A stretch of 64,000 nucleotides of DNA from Armatimonadota bacterium (lineage in GTDB: Bacteria > Armatimonadota > UBA5829 > DSUL01). The stretch spans positions 1,478,162 through 1,542,161 of the forward strand of contig AP024674.1 of NCBI GenBank assembly GCA_025998755.1, given 5' to 3'. Within the stretch, counting starts at the first letter, position 1, and each line of letters begins with the position of its first letter. Below the pieces are notes generated by a model. That model was not told the origin of the DNA and ran no database searches. It saw only the letters and a list, made by a program, of their open reading frames with translations. Positions 1-9,292 of this stretch are shown here, one piece after another. Position numbers and translations under genes: made by a program.

Positions 1-241
1 CGCGCGCAGCGTGCTGCCGAACGCGGTGGAAACAGCGCTGGTGATGACCGGGAACTTCCGGGCCTGGCGGCATTTCATCCGGATGAGGGCAAACGAGCAT
101 GCGGACGTGGAGATCCGAGCGGTGGCGGTGGAGATTTGCCGCCAGCTGCAGCAGTTGAGCCCTGCAGTCTTTAGCGATTTCACCATCTCCGCGCTGGAGG
201 ACGGCACCGAGGTAGCTTCCACCCACTATATCTACGAATGA
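1..241 (+). CDS. thyX: Flavin-dependent thymidylate synthase ThyX, C-terminal part (5' end outside window)
   Basis: The reading frame is open from the first base, so the start lies upstream of the window. The visible 79 residues carry the ThyX C-terminal signature: ARSVLPN, then a TGNxRAWRHFIxMRxxxHADxEIR stretch and a short tail ending AVFSDF. In the family this part holds FAD- and dUMP-contacting residues. The enzyme makes dTMP from dUMP using methylene-tetrahydrofolate and FAD. The RHRxxSxxxxSxR motif that would confirm it is not in view. The stop codon overlaps the start of the next gene (ATGA), so the two are probably translationally coupled. Confidence 0.9.
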   Translation, partial: ARSVLPNAVETALVMTGNFRAWRHFIRMRANEHADVEIRAVAVEICRQLQQLSPAVFSDFTISALEDGTEVASTHYIYE

Positions 242-888
242 CGGCGGTTCCACACATTATCCAGATGGCAGCCGGGCCGCTGGAGACCAACTGCTACGCC
301 GTGATCTGTCCCGAGACCGGCGAGGTGGCGATAATTGATCCGGGGGCCGGAGCCGAAGCAATTCTCAGCCGCCTTCCCGATGAAACCACGGTGCGGATGG
401 TCCTGTTGACTCATGGACACTTCGATCACGTGGGAGCAGTGCGGGAAGTGGCCCAGGCGACAGGAGCGCCGGTGGGCATCCATCCCGATGACGCGCTGCT
501 GATGTCACAGGCTCCGGCGATGGCCCGGTTGTTTGGCGTGGAGATGACCGCTCCGCCCGCTCCGGACTTTCAACTGCAGGATGGGCAGAAGCTGCAGGTG
601 GGACGACTCACCCTGGAGGTGCTGCATACTCCTGGCCATTCCGCGGGTGGGGTGACCTTCGCACTGCCGGGGACCGCCATTGTGGGTGATTGCCTGTTTG
701 CCGGGTCTATAGGAAGGACCGACCTTCCCGGATCCGACTACAGGACGCTGATGCGCTCCATCGTGGACCGGATCCTGTCGCTGCCGGATGAGACCCGTGT
801 GCTGCCTGGACACGGCCCGTCCACCACCGTAGGCCGCGAGAGGCAGACCAACCCATTCATTTCGGATTATCTGTCAGATCCTCTCTGA
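238..888 (+). CDS. Metallo-beta-lactamase-fold hydrolase, glyoxalase II-like
   Basis: A 216-residue protein without a signal peptide, so probably cytoplasmic. The metal-binding HxHxDH motif is THGHFDH (H59, H61, D63, H64), followed by HTPGHS and by [16 protein letters not shown], which resembles the YcbL/hydroxyacylglutathione hydrolase group of short (about 210 residues) enzymes. A late LPGHG supplies the last metal His. The family hydrolyses thioesters such as S-lactoylglutathione, but substrates vary widely, so I do not assign one. The ATG overlaps the thyX stop (ATGA), which argues for a shared transcript. It is followed by about 190 bases in which I see nothing convincing. Confidence 0.9.
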   Translation: MTAVPHIIQMAAGPLETNCYAVICPETGEVAIIDPGAGAEAILSRLPDETTVRMVLLTHGHFDHVGAVREVAQATGAPVGIHPDDALLMSQAPAMARLFGVEMTAPPAPDFQLQDGQKLQVGRLTLEVLHTPGHSAGGVTFALPGTAIVGDCLFAGSIGRTDLPGSDYRTLMRSIVDRILSLPDETRVLPGHGPSTTVGRERQTNPFISDYLSDPL

Positions 889-1077
889 CACGAAACACCG
901 CATACGGCGCATAGCCGTTTGACGCCGCCTCCGACACGCACCCCCTGCCGCGGCACACAGGTGCCGTGCCCTCCTGCCGCCTCCCTGGCGCGGAAACCCA
1001 GCAATCTGCCTCTTGAAGGAAACGCCGCGCCCGGCACTCAAACACACTGAACGCCTTTTACGGAGATTCCAAAGGAA

Positions 1078-4000
1078 ATGCCGAGACAGATCAGGCCGAA
1101 GCGCGGAGCGGCACACGCCGTTGCAGGTGTTATCGCGGTGGCCGTTCTCGCGGCCGCATTTGCCGCTCAAGGAGCAGCCCCGGACATCCGGCTGGAGACC
1201 CGCGTGCTGGGTCAGGACCAGTGGTTGAAAGGCAGCCAGGCGGCACTGCGCATCATTACGCTGGACCACTACACGGAAAGGCCGCTGGCGGGGACTCCTG
1301 TCCAGGCGGTGCTCAGGCCTCGCGACGGAGGGAATGCCACCCTGCTGTATCGTGGCCGAACCAACGGTCAGGGCACGGTGGATGCCACGTTCCCTGTCCC
1401 CGACCTGCCGGAGGGACAGTACACCCTGGAGGTGACAGCAAAGGCTCTAGGGGAGACGGATGAAATCACCGCTTCCGTTCGCATCAAGCGCCAGCTCCGG
1501 GTGCTGCTCACCACGGACAAGCCGCTTTATCAGCCCGGGCAGACGATGCATATCCGCGTGCTGGCTCTGCAGATCCCATCACTGAAACCGGCATCCTCGG
1601 AGCGGTGCATCCTAGAGGTGATGGACGCGAAGGGCAACAAGGTCTACAAGAAATCGCTGGCGCTCTCGGAGTTCGGCGTGGTGGGATCCACTTTCCAGCT
1701 CGCCACGGAGGTGAACAGAGGAGCCTGGACGGTGCGGGCCATCGTGGGAGATGAAGAGACGGAAAAGCAGGTCACCGTGGACCGCTACGTTCTGCCCAAG
1801 TTCAAGATCAGGCTTGAAACCCATAAGAAGTTTTACCTTCCCGGCGAGAAGGTGAGCGGAACGGTCCACGCGGACTACTTCTTCGGGAAGCCTGTGGACG
1901 GGGCGAAAGTGGTTGTAAGGCTTGCGACCTTCGACGTCGGTTACAACGACTTCGCCGAGATCATCGGGACCACCGACAAAGCCGGTGTGTTCAACTTTGA
2001 ACAGGGATTACCCCAGAACTTTATCGGACAGCCGCTCGAGCAGGGCGATGCCTTTTTCAGGGCCGAGGTGTCCGTCACCGACGGAGCGGACCACACCGAG
2101 AAGATTACATCCACCGTGCCGGTAGCGAAAGATCCCCTGAAGGTGCTGATCATACCCGAAGGAGGCGAACTGATCCCGGATGTCGAGAACATCGTCTATG
2201 TCTCCATCAGCTATCCGGACGGCACGCCGGCGAAGGGCGCTCGCTTCCTGCTGCTTGAGAATGTAAAACCGGGAGACCCTCTGGATCACAAATCCCAGGA
2301 ACTGCAGACCAACGATCTGGGCATCGGTCAGGTGCGCGTGAAGCCGTCCGGGGAATCGCTGCCCGTCTATGTGGCTGCCCGGGACGACCGCCGCAATCAG
2401 GTGGAGCGCTACCAGACCCTGGGACTCAGGCCCACAGAGGAGGCCATTCTGCTGCGGACCGACCGGGCGATCGCCCGTGCCGGGGAGGAGCTGACCCTGT
2501 CTGCGCTGACATCGCGCCCCTCCGGCACACTCTACATTGACGCTGTCCGGGATGGTCAGACGATCCTGACAAAGACCCTCCCTGTCGTTCGGGGGAAGGG
2601 CGAGATGAGGCTCCCGCTCACTGCGGAGATGGCCGGAACACTTCAGATCCACGCATACAGGATCTCCCGGACGGGCAATATCGTCCGTGACAGCCGCACC
2701 ATCTATGTCGCTCCAGCCGATGACCTGAGGATCAGAGTCTCCACAGACCGGAAACAATACCTGCCTGGGAATCCCGCACGCCTCTCCTTCAGTGTGACGG
2801 ATTCCCGCGGGCGCGGTCTGGCAGCCGCCCTGGGCATAACCGTGGTGGACGAAAGCGTCTATGCCCTCCAGGAGATGCAACCTGGGCTTGAGCGCATCTA
2901 TTTCATGCTGGAGAAGGAGCTTGCGGAGCCGAAGTACGAGATCCACGGCATAACGCCCGCTGAGATCGTGAAGCCTCTGCCCGAGGGGCGCCCGGCCCCC
3001 ATGGCCGTCGAGAAGCAGGAGGCGGCGAAGGTGCTTTTTGCGGCGGTTGAAAAGCAGCGCATCGAATCCGGGCGCCCGGTCTTCACCTTGCAGGCCGACA
3101 GCTACGCACAGAAAATCGAGAAAGTGCGGGAGAACCTTGCCAGAGAGGCGCGGGAGCATTTCCGGGCCATTTCCCAGGCTATTGCCCGTTTCTACGCTTC
3201 CGGCCCCACGAACACTCTGGAGGAGCTGGGCGGCATTCATTACCTGGCCCGGGAGGGCAAGCTGCCGCGCGCCGTTCTGAGCGACCGGTGGGGCACTCCT
3301 TACGAGTTTCAGGGGAGTCCGTGGGGCGGCTACCGGAGCGGGCTGGCGATGATCAGCGCAGGTCCGGACCATCGCAAGGGTACCGTCGACGATATCATCC
3401 TGCTGGGCTATCCCGGAACCGGGGAGGCGGAGCTTGTGACGGAGGTAGAATTCGCTTCCGGCAGGCCGGACCGGCTCAGGGAGAATGTCTGGTTCCGCGG
3501 CAGGGACGGCTTCGCTGGCTTCGGCGAAGGCCGGTGGGGTCTGATGCAGCGGGCAGCCATGGCCCCTGACGGGGTGATGAGTGAACAGGCCATCCCCCTT
3601 TCGGCCGTTGCGAAAGAAGCGGGCCCAGCCCCTGCCCGCCCGGAGGTGCGCATCCGGAGCTACTTCCCGGAGACTCTCTACTTCAATCCGGCCCTCATCA
3701 CGGATCCCTCAGGGAAAGCGACCATCACCGTGGATATGGCGGACAGCATCACCAGCTGGCGGCTGACCGCCATGGCATCCTCCCTGAACGGGCTGCTGGG
3801 CAGCGCGACGCACGGCATCACGGTGTTCCAGGACTTTTTCATTGACATAGACCTGCCCGTCGCTTTGACCCAGAACGACGAGGTGACCATACCGATCGCA
3901 GTCTACAATTACCTCCCTGAGGAGCAGAAGGTGGACCTGGTGCTGACGAAGGAGCCATGGTTCGATCTGGAAGGCGCTGAGACCAAAACCCTGCAGATCC

Positions 4001-5745
4001 CGGCAAACAGTGTGAAGGGGGCAAGCTTCCGCATCCGCGTGAAACAGATCGGCTGGCATACGCTGACGGTGCACGGCTACGGCACCAAGATGAACGACGC
4101 CATCCGGCGCGAGATCGAGGTGGTTCCCGACGGCGAGCGTATTGAGCAGGCTACGAGCGACCGGCTGGAAGGCGATGTGACGAAGACTATCACCATCCCC
4201 GCGGAGGCGATTGACGGAGCTTCGAACATCCTGGTCAAGGTGTATCCGGGACTGTTCAGCCAGGTGGTGGAGGGGATGGACAGTCTGCTGCGGATGCCGT
4301 TCGGATGCTTTGAGCAGACCTCTTCCGTCACCTACCCCAACATTCTGGTCCTGGATTATCTGCGCCGGACCCGGCAGGGGAACCCGGAGATCGAAATGAA
4401 GGCCGAGCAGTATATCAACATCGGCTATCAGCGACTCGTCAGCTATGAGTGCAAGGGAGGCGGCTTTGAATGGTTCGGGAACGACCCGGCGAACCAGGTG
4501 CTAACCGCGTACGGGCTGCTGGAGTTCGCGGATATGTCCCGCGTCTACGAGGTGGACCCGGCGCTCATCCGCCGCACCCAGGAGTGGCTTCTCAGCAGGC
4601 AGGCCAAAGACGGAAGCTGGACACCGGATAAAGGGGGCATCGCCGAAGGGGCCATCAACCGCCAGACCGACGAGTTCCGCACCACCGCATATATCCTCTG
4701 GGCGCTCGGCTCATCCGGCTCGGACGCCGAAGGGGTGAAGCGCGGTCTTGGCTACCTCAGCGCTAACTGGGCGAAAGTGGATGACCCTTATGCTCTTGCG
4801 CTGGCGGCGAACGCCTTTCTGGCCACGCCGGACGGTCGGAGCAAATGCGTGGACCTGTGCCAGAAACTGGTGGACCTGCGCAGGAAGGACGATAGCGGTG
4901 TCTACTGGACCACGCCGGGCAACACGGCAGTAAGCTCTACGGGGCTCTGCGCGGACATCGAGACCACCGCGCTTGCGGCGCTCGCGCTGATGAAGACAGG
5001 GCGCCACACTGACGTGGTGAACGACGCCCTGACATTCCTGATCAAGCACAAGGATCCGCACGGCACTTGGGGCAGCACACAGGCCACCATCTTCGCGCTG
5101 AAGGCGCTGATCGGTTCGCTGGAGGGCAAGGCTCCGGAGATAGACGCGGACGTCACGGTGCTGATCAACGGCCAGGAGGCCGGACGATTCCGCATCACTC
5201 GCGAGGACAGCGACGTGCTGCGTCAGGTGGACTGCAAGAAGTGGGTGCGCGAGGGCGACAACAAGATCGAGATCCGCTGCCGCGGCAAGGGCTCCAGCCT
5301 GTATTCCATCTCGGCATACCACTACACGCCCTGGAGCAGAGTGGCGCCGGAGAAGAAGCTGATGGACATTACGGTCAGCTTCGACCGCACGCGCCTTCAG
5401 ACGGACGACATCGTAACCAGCACTGTGAAGGTGGCTTTCAGTGCTCGGGGCACGGCCAATATGATCATCGTGGACCTGGGCACCCCGCCCGGCTTCGATG
5501 TGCTGGCGGAAGATCTGGAAGCCTACGTGAAGGACGGCACGTTCCAGAAATATACGCTCACCGGACGCCAGGCCATCATATACATCGAGAAGCTGGAGGC
5601 CGGAAAGCCGCTGGAGTTCCGTTACCGGATGAAGGCCAAGTTCCCCATCCGGGCTAAGACGCCCAGGTCCGAGGTGTATCAGTATTACGACCCGGACCGC
5701 AGGGCAGTCGCGGCGCCGGTCGAGATGGAGGTCTCCGGCGGCTGA
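1078..5745 (+). CDS. Secreted thioester-containing alpha-2-macroglobulin family protein
   Basis: A 1555-residue protein with a basic N-terminus and an Ala-rich hydrophobic signal segment (about 10-32), with no lipobox. The MG2 motif TDKPLYQPG lies at 146-154, and the MG3-type motif YVLPKFKI follows at about 240. The thioester motif GCFEQ is intact (C1077 to Q1080) and opens an alpha-toroid thioester domain to about 1340. The C-terminal ~130 residues resemble the receptor-binding (MG8) domain, ending in a YYDPDR-type strand. Such proteins trap proteases or attach covalently to targets. Bacterial forms are often next to pbpC, but none is seen here. Unusually, residues about 690-785 look like a GspG pseudopilin C-terminal domain (DRWGTPY at 736; GPDxxxGTVDD at 762-771). 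Start chosen at ATG after AAAGGA. Confidence 0.93.
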   Translation: MPRQIRPKRGAAHAVAGVIAVAVLAAAFAAQGAAPDIRLETRVLGQDQWLKGSQAALRIITLDHYTERPLAGTPVQAVLRPRDGGNATLLYRGRTNGQGTVDATFPVPDLPEGQYTLEVTAKALGETDEITASVRIKRQLRVLLTTDKPLYQPGQTMHIRVLALQIPSLKPASSERCILEVMDAKGNKVYKKSLALSEFGVVGSTFQLATEVNRGAWTVRAIVGDEETEKQVTVDRYVLPKFKIRLETHKKFYLPGEKVSGTVHADYFFGKPVDGAKVVVRLATFDVGYNDFAEIIGTTDKAGVFNFEQGLPQNFIGQPLEQGDAFFRAEVSVTDGADHTEKITSTVPVAKDPLKVLIIPEGGELIPDVENIVYVSISYPDGTPAKGARFLLLENVKPGDPLDHKSQELQTNDLGIGQVRVKPSGESLPVYVAARDDRRNQVERYQTLGLRPTEEAILLRTDRAIARAGEELTLSALTSRPSGTLYIDAVRDGQTILTKTLPVVRGKGEMRLPLTAEMAGTLQIHAYRISRTGNIVRDSRTIYVAPADDLRIRVSTDRKQYLPGNPARLSFSVTDSRGRGLAAALGITVVDESVYALQEMQPGLERIYFMLEKELAEPKYEIHGITPAEIVKPLPEGRPAPMAVEKQEAAKVLFAAVEKQRIESGRPVFTLQADSYAQKIEKVRENLAREAREHFRAISQAIARFYASGPTNTLEELGGIHYLAREGKLPRAVLSDRWGTPYEFQGSPWGGYRSGLAMISAGPDHRKGTVDDIILLGYPGTGEAELVTEVEFASGRPDRLRENVWFRGRDGFAGFGEGRWGLMQRAAMAPDGVMSEQAIPLSAVAKEAGPAPARPEVRIRSYFPETLYFNPALITDPSGKATITVDMADSITSWRLTAMASSLNGLLGSATHGITVFQDFFIDIDLPVALTQNDEVTIPIAVYNYLPEEQKVDLVLTKEPWFDLEGAETKTLQIPANSVKGASFRIRVKQIGWHTLTVHGYGTKMNDAIRREIEVVPDGERIEQATSDRLEGDVTKTITIPAEAIDGASNILVKVYPGLFSQVVEGMDSLLRMPFGCFEQTSSVTYPNILVLDYLRRTRQGNPEIEMKAEQYINIGYQRLVSYECKGGGFEWFGNDPANQVLTAYGLLEFADMSRVYEVDPALIRRTQEWLLSRQAKDGSWTPDKGGIAEGAINRQTDEFRTTAYILWALGSSGSDAEGVKRGLGYLSANWAKVDDPYALALAANAFLATPDGRSKCVDLCQKLVDLRRKDDSGVYWTTPGNTAVSSTGLCADIETTALAALALMKTGRHTDVVNDALTFLIKHKDPHGTWGSTQATIFALKALIGSLEGKAPEIDADVTVLINGQEAGRFRITREDSDVLRQVDCKKWVREGDNKIEIRCRGKGSSLYSISAYHYTPWSRVAPEKKLMDITVSFDRTRLQTDDIVTSTVKVAFSARGTANMIIVDLGTPPGFDVLAEDLEAYVKDGTFQKYTLTGRQAIIYIEKLEAGKPLEFRYRMKAKFPIRAKTPRSEVYQYYDPDRRAVAAPVEMEVSGG

Positions 5746-5777
5746 GAATCGGAGGGAGTATTCCAGGGACTACGGGA

Positions 5778-5804
5778 AGCGGGCCGCCCGCCGGGCGGCC
5801 CGCT
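5778..5804 (+). terminator. Strong hairpin after the alpha-2-macroglobulin gene
   Basis: Perfect 13-bp inverted repeat (5778-5790 and 5792-5804) with a one-base nominal loop, 32 bases after the stop codon. Only CCATTT follows, so the U-tract is weak. The gene on the other side, converging on it, is a pseudogene, so the hairpin could serve both directions. Confidence 0.6.
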
Positions 5805-5837
5805 CCATTTCGAGTCAGGTGCAATGATCGGCCGGAC

Positions 5838-6655
5838 CAGAGTCCTGCAAACCGGAAGGGCTTGCAGGGCTTGAAAAGCGCCGAAACCTCGCCGCAGAAG
5901 GTCTCGTTGTTCGCCGTGGTCAGGCAGAGCACCGGCGCTCCCTCCCGGAAGTTGAGCTTTTTCAGGTCCACCCAGAAGACGTTCGGAGTGAGAACGTTCT
6001 CGAAGTAGTAGACCAAGTTCTTATGGTCCGTCACCGTCCGCCATTGAGTACTTGCAATGTGCGGCTGGTTGGGCGTGGAGATGCCTTAGGGCACAGAGCA
6101 GTTGCGGATTACGCTGAAGACGCTGGCCACCGCGACGCGGGTATCCGACGTCTTCGGAATGGCGTCCACGTAACGAGGCGCGCACGAACCGGTCGGCTGC
6201 GCGGTTCGTGCCGGGCAGCATTGTGGCACCACCGATCTGCTCCCAGTACTTCTTGATGGCAAGCTGCTCCTCGAAGATGGGATCGTTTGTCATCACCTTG
6301 TAGGAGGGATCGCGTTGGATGACCAGCTTGTCGTTCACATACTCGAAATTGGCGCTGTCACCGGAAGGGTCCGACAGCGACACGTGCAGGGCGCCAGTCC
6401 GGTCGGTGCCCGGGATCGGCGCTGTCACGACATCGAACGGCTCATCCTTCAATGCATTAACGGCCTCTGCGACGGTGGCAAAGTTGTCCAGGATATACTG
6501 GAGCCATGCGGCAAGGCTGAGAGTGGGTCGTTTGATGTTGAAATCCGGAAGGACGGAAGGTATCGGCCAGGCGGTATTGCTGTAGAGTCCCTTATCGTTG
6601 ACGCCGTCGCTGGTGGCGATATCCAGCGAACTAATGACCACGCTGCCGTATTTGA
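5838..6655 (-). pseudogene. Decayed choloylglycine hydrolase / penicillin V acylase family (linear amide hydrolase) gene
   Basis: Read on the minus strand, the segment matches the family's central and C-terminal parts: KYGSVV and SDGVNDKGL, then YILDNFATVAEAV, VMTNDPIFEEQLA and LPGTNRAADRFVRAS. Near 6165-6185 the homology jumps to another frame, which continues VAVASVFSVIRNCSVP, meets a TAA stop at 6086-6088 where the family usually has Tyr, and resumes GISTPNQPHIASTQW and NVFWVDLKKLNF to about KPFRF at 5850. The N-terminal ~65 residues, including the nucleophilic Cys that autoprocessing exposes, have no counterpart upstream. Truncation, a frameshift and a nonsense codon together argue for a real pseudogene and not a sequencing error. 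Family members cleave bile salts, penicillin V or acyl-homoserine lactones. Confidence 0.82.
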
Positions 6656-6946
6656 CAGACGGCGGTCGGCAGTCGGGTTCTGATGGCCCTGGCCCGCGTC
6701 CGTATCCACGGGCATGGCAGGGACGCTGGCAAGCTCCAGGCGGCAAAGTGTCGGACTGCGTGAGACGGACAGGCACGGGGTCCGCAAGCGAGACATCAAT
6801 CGCAGCAGGCCAGACCTCGCGAATAAGTGAAAAATATGTCCAGAGTTTGGTGTCCGGGCTACATTCGCCCTAACCGTCATTGCGCTCCCTGCCCTTTGGA
6901 GGTAGGATGCCCCCGTGGCCGCTCGGTCATCCGGAGGTTTTCAGAA

Positions 6947-7897
6947 ATGGACAGACGCGAGTTCCTGACAGGCACCACTGCGGCCGGGATCATGGCCGCC
7001 ATCGCTCCACAGCTTGCCGCCGGCCGCGATGAGGCCACTGTCCCCCGTCGCAGGCTGGGAAAGACGGGAAGGGAGGTCTCCATCATCGGATACGGCGGCA
7101 TCGTCGCGATGGGGAGAGATCAGCGGGAAGTGACAAGGGAGATCATCCGCGTCATTGACCGAGGAGTGAACTACTTCGACGTGGCTCCCAGCTACGGCAA
7201 CGGCGAGGCCGAGGAGCGCCTGGGTCCGGCGCTTCTGGGAAGGAGGGCCGGTCTGTTTCTGGCCTGCAAGACCGAGAGGCGCGACCGGCAAGGAGCTCGA
7301 CAGGCACTGGAAACATCCCTGAAGAGGCTGCGCGCGGACCACTTCGACCTTTACCAGCTTCACGCCATCACCACGCCGGAGGACGTGGAAAAGGCGCTTG
7401 GCCCCGGCGGCGCGATGGAAGCGTTCGTGGAGGCGCGGGAGAAGGGATACGTGCGCTATCTGGGCTTCTCCGCCCACTCCGTGGAAGCCGCCCTGGAAGC
7501 GATGCGCCGATTCGATTTCGATACCATCCTGTTCCCCTTCAATTGGGTGTGCTGGATGCGGGGGAACTTCGGCCCGCAGGTGCTGAAGGAGGCCCGCAGC
7601 CGGGGAATGGGTTGTCTGGCGCTGAAGGCCATGGCAAAGGCCCCGTGGCCGGCCGGAGCTGAGCGGACCGCCCCGAAATGCTGGTATGAGCCGCACTTCG
7701 ATCCGGCGGAGGCCGCGCTTGCACTCCGGTTCACGCTGTCGCTTGACGTGGCGGCGGCCATCCCGCCGGGCGACGAACGCCTGTTTCCGCTGGCGCTGGA
7801 GGTGGCATCGCGCTTCAAGCCGCTTAGCGCAGCGGAGCGGCGGGAGCTGCAGGCCAAAGCGGAGACACTGGATCCACTGTTCCGATACAACGCCTGA
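6947..7897 (+). CDS. TAT-exported aldo/keto reductase
   Basis: A 316-residue protein. I start it at the ATG before DRREFLTGTTAAG because GGAGG lies 9 bases upstream and this gives a twin-arginine signal (RREFL plus Ala-rich stretch). Upstream in-frame codons lack family similarity. The AKR core follows: RRLGKTGREVSIIGYGG, the catalytic tetrad Asp and Tyr in FDVAPSYGNGEAEERLG, Lys in LACKTERR, and His in YQLHAI. The C-terminal part is short compared with soluble AKRs. The enzyme is expected to reduce or oxidise a sugar or carbonyl compound with NAD(P)H after folding in the cytoplasm. The TatC needed for export is encoded at 42.4-43.2 kb. Confidence 0.9.
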   Translation: MDRREFLTGTTAAGIMAAIAPQLAAGRDEATVPRRRLGKTGREVSIIGYGGIVAMGRDQREVTREIIRVIDRGVNYFDVAPSYGNGEAEERLGPALLGRRAGLFLACKTERRDRQGARQALETSLKRLRADHFDLYQLHAITTPEDVEKALGPGGAMEAFVEAREKGYVRYLGFSAHSVEAALEAMRRFDFDTILFPFNWVCWMRGNFGPQVLKEARSRGMGCLALKAMAKAPWPAGAERTAPKCWYEPHFDPAEAALALRFTLSLDVAAAIPPGDERLFPLALEVASRFKPLSAAERRELQAKAETLDPLFRYNA

Positions 7898-7966
7898 GTT
7901 AGCTGGCTCCGGAAGGGTTTTCACCCTCGCACCCGGCGAGCGGAAACACACGGGAGTGGGCAGGGA

Positions 7967-9277
7967 TCAGGATGTCCCGGCGTTGCACCAGTTCCGGATG
8001 ACCTCTGCGACTTCCACCATCGCTACCTGGCTGGATCCCGCCTCGTCCATCATCGTGAAGACCACTTTCTTCCCGTCGGGACTGAACACCGGGTGGGGAT
8101 GAAAAGGATGCTTCTCGCCTCGCGGGAACTCGGCGATCACCCTGTTTTCGCCCGTCGCCACGTTTGCAAGCGTGAGGGTGCACACGGGGTTTCCATGCTC
8201 ATCCCGGCCCGCCGGAAGCCAGTCATCCGCTACCACCCATTTCTCATCCGGGCTGATGGAGATATGATTCGGGAACCGCGCACTGGAGAAGATCTCTTGC
8301 TGCTCACCGGTCTGAAGATCCACCCGGCAGACGGCCGAATGGTCGCGCTTCCAGGAGACGAAGTAGATGTGGCTGCCTTGCGGCCCGAAGACCTCGTGGG
8401 TGTGGGTCTCGTTCTCCCAGTCCTGGCGCGCAGGCGCGCGGAGCTCGCTGCCATCCACCCGGATGGTCCAGATGCGCTTGGCCACCGCACCGGGATACTG
8501 TGGCTTTCCACGCCGTTCGTGGGCGAAGCCGATTAGCTCAAGATCCATCGGATTCAACTGCACATGGTTGACGTAGACGAATCCTTGCCGGTCCGGCTGC
8601 CACGGTCCCATCCTCCGGCGAGGGAAAGCGTATACCAGCCGCGGTTCTCCCTGCGGCCGGAGGGTGCCGGTGTCAACGTCCACCGTGAAGATGGCATAGA
8701 CCCCGCCCGCGAACCAGCGGTTATCCTTCAACGGGAAGGATGCATAATAGCAGACCCTCCTGCCATCGCGGGAGATGGACGGTGGAGCGCCAATGGCACC
8801 CTCATCCTCCCGCCATAAGAGCTCCTTTCGACCGCTCGCAGGGTCCATCAGATAGAGATTGTGTCCCTCGTCGTCGAAATGGACGATGAGACCGGACGCA
8901 GAGGCGTCGGCGTGGAACCAGTCATCCGGCAGCACTTCACGCTCGCCGGATTCGAACTTCGGAGGCATCCGGTAGGCCGCCAGATCTTTCGACTGCCCCG
9001 TTCGAACATCCACCTGCCGCAGACTCATCAAACGCCGCCTTTGCCCCCCATCCTCTGCCTCGGAGACCTGCTCGTAGTAAACGGCGGCTCCATCCGGGCT
9101 CCAGGTGCGGCAGGTAGGGTAAAAATGTGTCTTCGGGCCGGAGCCAGAGGTGAGGACGTGGATGGGCAACCCGTACTTCCCGTCAGTCCTCCGCATCCCC
9201 TCCTCCTCCGCGGCGCCAATGGCGCACGCCGCTAGAACCCCTGTCAGAATCATCAGCCAGACGACAATCATTTCCAT
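7967..9277 (-). CDS. Oligogalacturonate lyase-like (PL22-type) beta-propeller, probable exported protein
   Basis: A 436-residue protein of repeated WSPDG, SISRDGRR, SISPDEKW and VFSPDGKKVVFT blades, typical of a TolB/WD40-like propeller. Conserved His residues match the PL22 arrangement, in which several His and a Gln hold Mn: HTH at 292-294, H338 in NHISIS, and HPH at 393-395. PL22 enzymes cleave unsaturated digalacturonate. The N-terminus has a hydrophobic segment ending LAAC, which fits a lipobox (Cys near residue 18) or an ordinary signal peptide; known PL22 enzymes are often cytoplasmic, so an exported form is notable. It lies 15 bases after a GH20 gene on the same strand, so they probably form one glycan-degradation operon. 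Two ATGs (9277, 9271) are possible starts. Confidence 0.82.
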   Translation of the reverse strand: MEMIVVWLMILTGVLAACAIGAAEEEGMRRTDGKYGLPIHVLTSGSGPKTHFYPTCRTWSPDGAAVYYEQVSEAEDGGQRRRLMSLRQVDVRTGQSKDLAAYRMPPKFESGEREVLPDDWFHADASASGLIVHFDDEGHNLYLMDPASGRKELLWREDEGAIGAPPSISRDGRRVCYYASFPLKDNRWFAGGVYAIFTVDVDTGTLRPQGEPRLVYAFPRRRMGPWQPDRQGFVYVNHVQLNPMDLELIGFAHERRGKPQYPGAVAKRIWTIRVDGSELRAPARQDWENETHTHEVFGPQGSHIYFVSWKRDHSAVCRVDLQTGEQQEIFSSARFPNHISISPDEKWVVADDWLPAGRDEHGNPVCTLTLANVATGENRVIAEFPRGEKHPFHPHPVFSPDGKKVVFTMMDEAGSSQVAMVEVAEVIRNWCNAGTS

Positions 9278-9292
9278 CTTCTCGACAAAAAC

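Noticed and set aside
6827-6946. Longer N-terminus of the aldo/keto reductase
   Set aside because: The added 40 residues are Cys/Pro/Arg-rich with no family match, and the ATG at 6947 has GGAGG and starts a TAT signal.
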